This document shows, in pieces, positions 1 through 7,613 of a stretch of 30,116 nt of DNA. A program made the translations under genes and the position numbers. Below the pieces are notes generated by a model. The model was not told where the DNA came from. It made no database searches and was given only the letters and a program-made list of their open reading frames with translations. The number at the start of each line of letters is the position of its first letter. Position 1 is the first letter of the stretch. The DNA comes from Prevotella sp. UBA1104 (lineage in GTDB: Bacteria; Bacteroidota; Bacteroidia; Bacteroidales; Bacteroidaceae), in assembly GCA_002314055.1 (NCBI GenBank), contig DCBP01000110.1, forward strand, positions 1 through 30,116, read 5' to 3'.

Positions 1-50
1 ATATCCTTACACTGCAAACATAGTCTATATGTCATAAAAAAAGTGTTTTT

Positions 51-82
51 TTTGTTGTGTATTAAAAAAAATACTACCTTTG
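51..82 (+). promoter_or_regulatory. Bacteroidetes-type promoter for mutAB
   Basis: A -33 box TTTG (51-54) is followed after 20 nt by the -7 box TACCTTTG (75-82). This is an exact match to the Bacteroidetes consensus TTTG-N19-21-TAnnTTTG. Transcription would begin near position 90 and leave a leader of about 50 nt that is A/T-rich and has no Shine-Dalgarno sequence before the ATG at 139. Confidence 0.75.
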
Positions 83-138
83 CATTAGTAAGGGTACTTA
101 TGTAAAACATAAAAAAAACTTATATAATACTATACACT

Positions 139-1992
139 ATGTCGAATAACAAAGAAAAGCTCTTTAGTGAGTTTAAGGCACCTACACGCCAGGAATGGCT
201 TGACAAAATTCAAGTAGACCTGAAGGGAGCCGACTTTAACAAGCGTCTTGTATGGCGCACGAACGAAGGCTTCAACGTGCAACCTTTCTATCTCAAGGAA
301 GACGTTGACAAGCTCAAGACACCAGAATCTCTGCCTGGAGAATTCCCGTTCGTACGCGGAAACAAAAAAAACAACAACGAATGGTATGTAAGACAGGAGA
401 TTGAAGCATCTGATGCAAAAGAGGCTAACGCCAAGGCTCTTGACATACTGAACAAGGGCATTGACTCTCTGAGCTTCCACATCAAAGGAAAGGATGTCAG
501 TGCTGATTTTATCGACACTCTGCTTGAAGGTATCAAATGCGATGCAGTCGAACTGAACTTCAATACTTGCAAACGCCATACTCTTGAGCTTGCAGAAATC
601 CTCAAGGCTTACTTCAGTAAGAAAGGATACGACAAGACTAAGATTGTCGGCTCTTTCGACTGGGATCCGATGGAGAAAATTGTAATGCAGGGTCACGATG
701 TGGAGGGCTTGCTCAACATCGCTCCTAAACTTGTAGAGGCAATGAAAGAGTATCCGAAGTTCCGCACAATAGCAGTAAATGCCGTTTCACTAAACAACAG
801 CGGTGCATATATCGTACAGGAATTGGGATATGCCCTCGCATGGGGAAACGAATATCTAAACCAGCTCGTAGATGCTGGCGTCGATGCAGATACTGCAGCA
901 AACAATATAAAGTTTAATCTCGGAATTTCTGAGAATTTCTTCATGGAAATGTCGAAGTTCCGTGCTGCAAGAATGCTTTGGGCTGAAATAGTAAAGCAAT
1001 ATGGTCCGAAAGACGACAAGTCTTGTATGATGTGCGTAAATGCCGTAACATCAAAATACAACATGACTTTGTTCGACAGCTACGTCAACCTTCTACGCTC
1101 TCAGACAGAGGCTATGAGTGCTGCCCTTGCAGGCGTTCACTCTATTGAGGTTACACCATTTGATGCAATATACGAAACTCCGAATGATTTTTCAGAGCGC
1201 ATTGCACGTAACCAGCAGCTACTGCTGAAAGAAGAGAGCCATTTCGACAAGGTTGTTGACCCGGGTGCAGGAAGCTATTTTATAGAAGAACTCACCACAT
1301 CACTTGCAAACGAGGGATGGAAAATATTCTTGAACGTAGAGGAAAACGGTGGTTTCCTTGAGGCTATAAAAAATGGTAAGGTGCAGGATGACATCAATGC
1401 CACAAACGTGAAACGCCATGAGGCGGCAGCAAAGCGTAAGGAGTTTATCCTCGGAACGAACCAGTTCCCTAACTTTACTGAAAAGAGCGATGGTAAGCGT
1501 GCGCTTGATGCGGCTTGTGGCTGCGGAAATCACGACGAGAAATACAAGGCTATTGAGTCAACACGACTTGCTGCTGATTTCGAGAACCTGAGAATAAAGG
1601 TTGAGAACTCAGAGAAGACTCCTACTGCCTTTATGCTTACAATAGGTAACCTGGCAATGCGTCAGGCTCGTGCACAGTTCAGCTGTAACTTTCTGGCATG
1701 CGCAGGATACAAGGTTATCGACAATCTCGGTTTCAAGACTATAGAAGAGGGCGTTGATGCAGCATTGAAAGCCAATGCAGACATCGTTGTATTGTGTTCA
1801 AGCGACGACGAGTATGCTGAATATGCCGTTCCTGCTTTTAAATACCTTGACAACCGTGCAATGTTTGTCGTAGCAGGTGCACCGGCTTGTATGGATGATT
1901 TGAAGGCTGCAGGTATAGAGAACTTCATTCACGTAAGATGTAACGTACTTGAGACATTGAAAGAGTATAACGAAAAACTGGGAATAAAATGA
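139..1992 (+). CDS. mutA: Methylmalonyl-CoA mutase, small (beta) subunit
   Basis: 617 aa, the normal size for the family. It is the non-catalytic partner of MutB in the heterodimer that interconverts succinyl-CoA and (R)-methylmalonyl-CoA, a cytoplasmic step on the route from succinate to propionate. The N-terminal about 450 residues match the mutase TIM-barrel fold. The C-terminal about 130 residues match a cobalamin-binding Rossmann domain but lack the DxHxxG cobalt-ligand motif, as expected for MutA, which does not bind B12. The stop overlaps the mutB start by 4 nt (ATGA), so the two are translationally coupled. It has its own promoter at 51-82. The ATG at 139 is the first sensible start. 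No epimerase, MeaB chaperone or decarboxylase gene is in the window. Confidence 0.95.
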   Translation: MSNNKEKLFSEFKAPTRQEWLDKIQVDLKGADFNKRLVWRTNEGFNVQPFYLKEDVDKLKTPESLPGEFPFVRGNKKNNNEWYVRQEIEASDAKEANAKALDILNKGIDSLSFHIKGKDVSADFIDTLLEGIKCDAVELNFNTCKRHTLELAEILKAYFSKKGYDKTKIVGSFDWDPMEKIVMQGHDVEGLLNIAPKLVEAMKEYPKFRTIAVNAVSLNNSGAYIVQELGYALAWGNEYLNQLVDAGVDADTAANNIKFNLGISENFFMEMSKFRAARMLWAEIVKQYGPKDDKSCMMCVNAVTSKYNMTLFDSYVNLLRSQTEAMSAALAGVHSIEVTPFDAIYETPNDFSERIARNQQLLLKEESHFDKVVDPGAGSYFIEELTTSLANEGWKIFLNVEENGGFLEAIKNGKVQDDINATNVKRHEAAAKRKEFILGTNQFPNFTEKSDGKRALDAACGCGNHDEKYKAIESTRLAADFENLRIKVENSEKTPTAFMLTIGNLAMRQARAQFSCNFLACAGYKVIDNLGFKTIEEGVDAALKANADIVVLCSSDDEYAEYAVPAFKYLDNRAMFVVAGAPACMDDLKAAGIENFIHVRCNVLETLKEYNEKLGIK

Positions 1993-4136
1993 GAAAGAAT
2001 TTTAAAGATATAGATATATTTTCAGGAATTAAGGATGTTGACGGTGCGGATTGGCAGAAAGCCAATGGCATCAAGTCAAACTGGAAAACTCCTGAACACA
2101 TCGAGGTTAAACCTGTTTATACAAGAGAGGACCTTGAGGGAATGGAACACCTTGGTTACACTGCAGGTCTTCCACCATTCTTGCGTGGACCATACAGCAT
2201 GATGTACCCATTCCGCCCATGGACAATCCGTCAGTATGCCGGATTCTCAACGGCAGAGGAAAGTAATGCGTTCTATCGCAGAAACCTTGCCAGCGGACAG
2301 AAAGGTCTGTCTGTAGCATTCGACCTTCCAACGCATCGTGGATACGACCCTGACAACGCCCGTGTTGTGGGTGATGTAGGAAAAGCCGGAGTTTCAATCT
2401 GTTCCGTTGAGAACATGAAGGTTCTGTTCAATGGTATTCCACTGAACAAGATGTCTGTTTCCATGACTATGAACGGAGCCGTTCTACCTATCATGGCATT
2501 CTATATTGTTGCCGGACTGGAACAGGGAGCAAAACTCGAAGAGATGGCTGGTACTATACAGAACGATATCTTGAAGGAGTTCATGGTGCGTAATACATAT
2601 ATTTATCCGCCTGCATTCTCAATGCGAATCATCAGCGACATCTTTGGATACACATCCAAGCTGATGCCTAAGTTCAACTCTATTTCTATCTCTGGCTACC
2701 ACATGCAGGAGGCTGGAGCAACAGCAGATATTGAGTTGGCTTATACTATTGCAGACGGTCTTGAATATGTACGTGCAGGTGTGAACGCCGGCATCGATAT
2801 TGACGCATTTGCTCCACGTTTGTCATTCTTCTGGGGTATCTCTATGAACCACTTTATGGAGGTGGCAAAGATGCGTGCAGCAAGAATGTTGTGGGCTAAG
2901 GTTATCAAACAGTTTAACCCAAAGAATCCTAAGTCTCTGATGCTTCGTACTCACTCTCAGACTTCAGGCTGGTCGCTTACCGAGCAGGATCCGTTCAACA
3001 ATGTAGGTCGTACATGTATCGAGGCTATGACAGCAGCTTTAGGCCATACCCAGTCTCTTCATACCAATGCACTTGACGAGGCTATCGCCTTGCCTACCGA
3101 CTTCTCGGCACGTATTGCCCGCAATACCCAGATTTACATTCAGAATGAAACAAAGATTTGTAAACATATCGACCCATGGGCAGGATCATATTATGTTGAG
3201 AGCCTGACCAACGAACTTGCACACAAGGCATGGGAGCACATACAGGAAATCGAGAAACTTGGCGGAATGGCAAAGGCTATCGAAACTGGCGTTCCAAAGA
3301 TGCGTATTGAAGAAGCTGCAGCCCGTACACAGGCACGTATCGACAGTGGTTCACAAACTATTGTTGGTACAAACAAATACCGTCTTGACCATGAGGATCC
3401 TATCGATATCCTTGAGGTAGACAACTCTGCTGTACGCAAACAGCAAGAGGAGGGTCTTGCAGAATTGCGCGCTCATCGCGACAACGAGAAGTGCAAGCAG
3501 GCTCTTGATGCTCTTACAGAATGTGTTCGTACCGGAGAGGGCAACCTGTTGGAAAAAGCGGTAGAATGTGCGAAATTGCGTTGTACATTAGGAGAGATTA
3601 GTGATGCCTGCGAGAAAATCGTCGGCAGATATAAAGCAGTTATCAGAACTATTTCAGGCGTGTATTCATCAGAAAGTAAAACAGATGCCGATTTTCATAA
3701 GGCATGCGAGTTGACAGAAGAATTCGCAAAGAAAGAGGGTCGTAGACCTCGTATCTTCGTTGCTAAGATGGGACAGGACGGTCATGACCGTGGTGCAAAA
3801 GTCGTTGCCACAGGTTATGCAGACTGTGGCTTTGACGTGGATATGGGACCATTGTTCCAGACTCCGGCAGAGGCTGCCCGCGAGGCTGTTGAAAACGACG
3901 TGAATATTGTAGGTGCAAGTTCACTTGCTGCCGGACACAAGACTCTTATTCCTCAGCTTATTGAGGAATTAAAGAAGCTGGGTCGTGAAGATATCATGGT
4001 CATTGCAGGCGGTGTTATCCCGGCACAGGACTATGACTTCCTCTACAAAGCAGGTGTTGCAGCTATATTCGGTCCTGGTACCTCCGTTGCAAAAGCTGCA
4101 TGCGAAATGATGAACATTCTTCTTGACAAAGAATAA
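1989..4136 (+). CDS. mutB: Methylmalonyl-CoA mutase, large (alpha) subunit
   Basis: 715 aa, typical length. It is the adenosylcobalamin-dependent catalytic subunit that interconverts succinyl-CoA and methylmalonyl-CoA by a radical mechanism. The N-terminal barrel carries the strongly conserved TIRQYAGFSTAEESN and GLSVAFDLPTHRGYD blocks that line the substrate channel. The C-terminal B12 domain has the intact motif D597-x-H599-x-x-G602, where H599 is the lower cobalt ligand, followed by a GASSLAAGH segment of the nucleotide-binding fold. It starts inside the mutA stop codon and ends 30 nt before a strong intrinsic terminator, so mutAB forms a closed two-gene operon. Confidence 0.97.
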   Translation: MRKNFKDIDIFSGIKDVDGADWQKANGIKSNWKTPEHIEVKPVYTREDLEGMEHLGYTAGLPPFLRGPYSMMYPFRPWTIRQYAGFSTAEESNAFYRRNLASGQKGLSVAFDLPTHRGYDPDNARVVGDVGKAGVSICSVENMKVLFNGIPLNKMSVSMTMNGAVLPIMAFYIVAGLEQGAKLEEMAGTIQNDILKEFMVRNTYIYPPAFSMRIISDIFGYTSKLMPKFNSISISGYHMQEAGATADIELAYTIADGLEYVRAGVNAGIDIDAFAPRLSFFWGISMNHFMEVAKMRAARMLWAKVIKQFNPKNPKSLMLRTHSQTSGWSLTEQDPFNNVGRTCIEAMTAALGHTQSLHTNALDEAIALPTDFSARIARNTQIYIQNETKICKHIDPWAGSYYVESLTNELAHKAWEHIQEIEKLGGMAKAIETGVPKMRIEEAAARTQARIDSGSQTIVGTNKYRLDHEDPIDILEVDNSAVRKQQEEGLAELRAHRDNEKCKQALDALTECVRTGEGNLLEKAVECAKLRCTLGEISDACEKIVGRYKAVIRTISGVYSSESKTDADFHKACELTEEFAKKEGRRPRIFVAKMGQDGHDRGAKVVATGYADCGFDVDMGPLFQTPAEAAREAVENDVNIVGASSLAAGHKTLIPQLIEELKKLGREDIMVIAGGVIPAQDYDFLYKAGVAAIFGPGTSVAKAACEMMNILLDKE

Positions 4137-4166
4137 TTCATAGAAATATTATTTATTTTCAATAAT

Positions 4167-4201
4167 GCCCCTATTGTCACACGATAATAGGGGCTTATTT
4201 A
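4167..4201 (+). terminator. Intrinsic terminator after mutB
   Basis: A 9-bp perfect stem, GCCCCTATT (4167-4175) against AATAGGGGC (4186-4194), has a 10-nt loop and is followed by a T-rich tail. It lies about 30 nt after the mutB stop. Confidence 0.8.
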
Positions 4202-4242
4202 TTAAAATCAGTTAACATTTCAAATATACCTAAAAGTTGTTA

Positions 4243-4273
4243 TTGCACAACCGAAAAAATATTACTTATTTTG
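4243..4273 (+). promoter_or_regulatory. Probable promoter of the hemerythrin-LuxR gene
   Basis: TTG (4243-4245), then 20 nt, then TTATTTTG (4266-4273), one mismatch from TAnnTTTG. Transcription would start about 20 nt before the ATG at 4302, in the gap after the mutB terminator. The match is weaker than at the other promoters in the window. Confidence 0.45.
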
Positions 4274-4301
4274 CACCACATAATCAGAATTGGGGAAGTA
4301 T

Positions 4302-5255
4302 ATGAAAAGTCAAAAACTATATGAAGCAGACGATAAGTTGATTTCGCTTATCAAAGACAACTACAACGTATTGCAAAGTCTTGGCAGTTTCGGAATTAAT
4401 CTTGGTTTTGGAGACAAAACTGTCAGAGAAGTTTGCGAGGCGCAAAACGTTGATACATATACATTTCTGGCAATTGTAAACCTTGCAATAAACGGTTACA
4501 AGAGCTTTGATGATTTTTCAAGAATATCCATACCGACATTGATGCATTATCTGCATGCAAGTCATGAATATTATCTTGGCTTTCAACTGCCATTCATCAG
4601 AAAAGAACTTGTTGACGCATTGGACGAGAACGATAATCTGGCTCGACTGATACTCAAACTTTATGATGAGTATGCTGACGAAATAAACAAGCATATGAAA
4701 TATGAGGAGAAATTTCTATTCCCATACGTTGAGTCACTACAAAAAGGAGACCCGATAAAAGACTATGATATAGAAACGTTCTCAAAACACCATGGACAGA
4801 CAGACCAGAAGCTACGCGAACTAAAAAATATCATTATCAAATATTTGCCAAGCGACGGACTGCACAACAACCAACTTTCTGCTACTTTGTGCGATATTTA
4901 CAGCAATGAAGAATGGCTGGCGAAGCACTCAGAAGTAGAAGAAAAGATAATGGTTCCGGCTATACGCGAGCTGGAACGCAAATCAAAGCAAAGCGATGTG
5001 TCGGCTAAGATTTCGAACATGATAAGCAAGAACGTCAACAACGAGAATCTCAGCGAACGCGAAAAAGATGTCATTATCAGTCTTGTACAGGGAATGACGA
5101 ACAAGGAAATTGCAAACCATCTTTGCATAGCTCCGAATACTGTCATAACACACCGTAGGAATATTGCCAAGAAGCTTCAAATCCACACTCCTGCAGGATT
5201 GACAATCTATGCAATCGTAACTAACCTTGTTGACATATCGTCTGTCCAGATATAA
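4302..5255 (+). CDS. ScdA_N-like/hemerythrin/LuxR-HTH one-component regulator
   Basis: 317 aa from the ATG at 4302; a TTG at 4290 would add four residues, but ATG is preferred. Three parts are visible. Residues about 10-60 resemble the DUF542/ScdA N-terminal domain of iron-sulfur cluster repair proteins, but the usual CC pair is replaced by LGFGDKT. Residues about 80-225 form a hemerythrin HHE four-helix domain with likely di-iron ligands H88, H131, E135, H163/H164, H209 and E213. Residues about 250-315 are a LuxR/GerE helix-turn-helix (LSEREKDVIISLVQGMTNKE). By family knowledge the di-iron domain could sense O2, NO or iron status and drive DNA binding. The actual signal and targets are not shown by the sequence. 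No histidine kinase is nearby, so it probably acts alone. Confidence 0.85.
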   Translation: MKSQKLYEADDKLISLIKDNYNVLQSLGSFGINLGFGDKTVREVCEAQNVDTYTFLAIVNLAINGYKSFDDFSRISIPTLMHYLHASHEYYLGFQLPFIRKELVDALDENDNLARLILKLYDEYADEINKHMKYEEKFLFPYVESLQKGDPIKDYDIETFSKHHGQTDQKLRELKNIIIKYLPSDGLHNNQLSATLCDIYSNEEWLAKHSEVEEKIMVPAIRELERKSKQSDVSAKISNMISKNVNNENLSEREKDVIISLVQGMTNKEIANHLCIAPNTVITHRRNIAKKLQIHTPAGLTIYAIVTNLVDISSVQI

Positions 5256-5259
5256 GCAC

Positions 5260-5285
5260 GAGGCATTTATCCGAATAAATGCCTC
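5260..5285. terminator. Hairpin between convergent genes, inside the radA 3' end
   Basis: A perfect 11-bp stem, GAGGCATTTAT (5260-5270) and ATAAATGCCTC (5275-5285), has a CCGA loop. It covers the last codons and the stop of radA and begins 5 nt after the stop of the regulator gene. Neither side has a strong T-run, so it is a possible but not classical bidirectional terminator. Confidence 0.5.
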
Positions 5286-6646
5286 AATGCCTCTTCAACT
5301 TTCCTGACAGGTATAAGGTTGATGCCAACATTCTTACCCTTAAACGCCACCATATTTTGGCGCGGAATGATTATATTCGTAAAGCCGAGCTTCTGAGCCT
5401 CAGAGACTCTCTGCTCTATTCTGCTTACCGGACGGACTTCGCCACTTAATCCTACTTCTCCGGCCATACACCACCCCTGCTCTATTGGCGTATCAACATT
5501 ACTTGACAGTACAGCAGCAATGATACTAAGATCCATTGCCAAATCCGTAACTCTCAGTCCTCCGGCAATATTTATAAAAACATCTTTCTGTATCAGTTTG
5601 AAACCAACCCTCTTTTCCAATACGGCAAGTAACATATTCAACCGACGCTGATCAAAACCGGTTGCTGATCTCTGTGGAGTACCATATGCTGCAGTAGATA
5701 CAAGGGCCTGTGTCTCCACAAGAAACGGCCGTACTCCCTCAATAGCCGATGAAATTGCAACGCCACTAAGTCCATCATGATCCTCTGTAAGCAAAAGCTC
5801 CGACGGATTACTAACCGGGCGCAACCCCGACTGTCTCATCTCGTATATTCCCAATTCAGAAGTACTTCCAAAACGGTTTTTAATAGATCGCAATATTCTG
5901 TACATATAATGCTGATCGCCTTCAAATTGAATCACCGTATCAACAATATGCTCCAAGATCTTAGGTCCAGCGAGCGTTCCTTCCTTATTGATATGTCCGA
6001 TAAGAATAACCGGCGTAGCTGAAGTCTTGGCAAAGCGCAATAATCTTGCAGCGCACTCTCTAACTTGCGAAACACTGCCAGGCGAACTGTCAACATCCGC
6101 CGTACAAATTGTCTGTATTGAATCGATTACGACAATATCTGGAACTACAGCCTTTATCGAGGCGAAAATATTCTCAAGCGAGGTTTCGCACAAAACAAGA
6201 CAATTACCATTATCTTCCGGTGAAATTCTCTGTGCCCTCATCTTCAACTGATGCGCACTCTCCTCACCGCTCACATACAAAACCTTTTTATCAAGATGCA
6301 ATACAGTCTGCAAAGACAAAGTACTCTTTCCAATTCCAGGTTCACCGCCAAGCAAAGTTATCGATCCCCTGACGAGTCCCCCTCCTAGAACCCTGTTCAG
6401 TTCTTCATCGAGCATATCTATACGCGGTTCATCCTTACTCGATATATCCTTGAGATGAAGTGCCTGTGCCCCGCCATTGGCTTTCTTTGCTATAGCAGCA
6501 GTAAAATCCCCTTTACTACTGCTTTCCGGAGCCACCCTAAGTTCCTTGAACGTATTCCATTCTCCACACTGGGGGCATCTTCCTATCCATTTTGCAGACT
6601 CTTGTCCACAATTACTGCAAACGTATACTATCTTGTCTTTCGCCAT
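5267..6646 (-). CDS. radA: DNA repair protein RadA (Sms)
   Basis: 459 aa, normal length. RadA is a RecA-like ATPase that drives branch migration of recombination intermediates and helps process them during repair. The N-terminus has a four-Cys zinc finger (C10, C13, C24, C27). The ATPase core has Walker A GEPGIGKST (101-109), Walker B IVVIDS (171-176) and the RadA-specific KNRFG motif (256-260). The C-terminal about 170 residues match the Lon-protease-like domain that lacks peptidase activity. It is transcribed alone from a promoter at 6697-6727 that overlaps the divergent promoter of the next operon. Its last codons form a hairpin facing the convergent regulator gene. Confidence 0.97.
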   Translation of the reverse strand: MAKDKIVYVCSNCGQESAKWIGRCPQCGEWNTFKELRVAPESSSKGDFTAAIAKKANGGAQALHLKDISSKDEPRIDMLDEELNRVLGGGLVRGSITLLGGEPGIGKSTLSLQTVLHLDKKVLYVSGEESAHQLKMRAQRISPEDNGNCLVLCETSLENIFASIKAVVPDIVVIDSIQTICTADVDSSPGSVSQVRECAARLLRFAKTSATPVILIGHINKEGTLAGPKILEHIVDTVIQFEGDQHYMYRILRSIKNRFGSTSELGIYEMRQSGLRPVSNPSELLLTEDHDGLSGVAISSAIEGVRPFLVETQALVSTAAYGTPQRSATGFDQRRLNMLLAVLEKRVGFKLIQKDVFINIAGGLRVTDLAMDLSIIAAVLSSNVDTPIEQGWCMAGEVGLSGEVRPVSRIEQRVSEAQKLGFTNIIIPRQNMVAFKGKNVGINLIPVRKVEEALRHLFG

Positions 6647-6696
6647 AACTTATAAACATTCTCCGTTTCATCGTCGTGAAACATAAATACTTTATA

Positions 6697-6727
6697 CAAA
6701 AGTAGTGTTATTTTTTCGTGGTACAAA
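6697..6727 (-). promoter_or_regulatory. radA promoter
   Basis: On the minus strand TTTG (6724-6727) precedes TACTTTTG (6697-6704) with a 19-nt spacer, matching the Bacteroidetes consensus. Transcription would start near 6690, about 45 nt before the radA ATG. The element overlaps the promoter reading the other way. Confidence 0.7.
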
Positions 6728-6744
6728 ATAAAACCTTATATTTG
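6713..6744 (+). promoter_or_regulatory. Promoter of the lipoprotein-TPR-mazG-lipoprotein-rnz operon
   Basis: The -7 box TATATTTG (6737-6744) is an exact consensus match. The -33 position is occupied by TTTT (6713-6716) with a 20-nt spacer. Transcription would begin about 10 nt before the ATG at 6762, so the leader is very short. Confidence 0.65.
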
Positions 6745-6761
6745 CATAGAAAAAAAACAAA

Positions 6762-7598
6762 ATGAGAAAATACTATATTAAACAAATACTTGCAATTGCC
6801 GTAATAGCTCTCTGCGGATGCTCTCAAAATAATGAAGCTAACCATAGAATGACGGCAAAAGAAAAGGCAGAACAACACTTGAAGGACTCTCTTGCACTAA
6901 AAGTAGGAGTGTTGCAGACAGCCGATTGTCTTCCAGCCTTTGTAGCAAAGGATGAAGGGATTTTCGATTCCCTCGGTGTTGACGTAAAACTTGTACATTT
7001 CACATCAATGCTCGACTATAACTCTGCTCTTAAAAAGAACAATCTGCAAGGTGTCTTCTCTGATTCTAAATACATAGAATATATGGACAAGACATCTAAC
7101 CTCTCTATGCAGAATGTAAGGACCTTCGACATGAAATGGCAACTCGTGGCAAACAGACGCTCGCGACTGCTACGCCTTAACCAATTTACGGACAAAATTA
7201 TCGCTATGTCGCGCTATTCCGTAACGGATTTCCTTTGCGACAGACTTACCGACAGTGTTAAACTTGACAAAGAACGAGTTTTCAGAGTTCAGGTTAACGA
7301 TGTAGACACACGTCTGGAAATGCTACTCAATAACGAAATCGATGCAGCATGGCTCCCGGAGCCACAAGCTACGGTTGCTACAAATAATGGCAATAACGTT
7401 CTTATGCGAAGCGACAGCCGTGGAGAAAGATTTGCCGTTCTCGCCTTCACTTCAGCTTCTTTAAGTGACAAGAGAATAAAACAACAAATTGAAACATTTG
7501 AAAAAGCATACGACCTTGCATCAAAGAAAATAGAGGAAGGCGGAAAAAAATATTATACCGTTCTCGTTGAACGATATTTTAAATATAAGTTAAAATAA
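6762..7598 (+). CDS. Solute-binding lipoprotein of the NMT1/THI5 (SsuA-like) type
   Basis: 278 aa. The N-terminus is a lipoprotein signal with hydrophobic core ILAIAVIALCG and probable lipidated Cys20 (L-C-G-C box). From residue about 45 the pattern KVGVLQTADCLPAFVAKDEG, then FDSLGVDVKLVHF and a later NEIDAAWLPEPQA, is that of periplasmic binding proteins for sulfonates, nitrate or thiamine precursors. No ABC permease or ATPase partner gene is adjacent; the next gene codes a TPR protein 15 nt downstream. The ligand cannot be read from the sequence. It could supply a transporter coded elsewhere or act as a stand-alone sensor or chaperone lipoprotein. Confidence 0.75.
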   Translation: MRKYYIKQILAIAVIALCGCSQNNEANHRMTAKEKAEQHLKDSLALKVGVLQTADCLPAFVAKDEGIFDSLGVDVKLVHFTSMLDYNSALKKNNLQGVFSDSKYIEYMDKTSNLSMQNVRTFDMKWQLVANRRSRLLRLNQFTDKIIAMSRYSVTDFLCDRLTDSVKLDKERVFRVQVNDVDTRLEMLLNNEIDAAWLPEPQATVATNNGNNVLMRSDSRGERFAVLAFTSASLSDKRIKQQIETFEKAYDLASKKIEEGGKKYYTVLVERYFKYKLK

Positions 7599-7613
7599 TA
7601 ATACGACTCGACA

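Noticed and set aside
130..696. 188-aa minus-strand frame over the start of mutA
   Set aside because: Opposes the well-supported mutA reading frame and would start within it; no domain.
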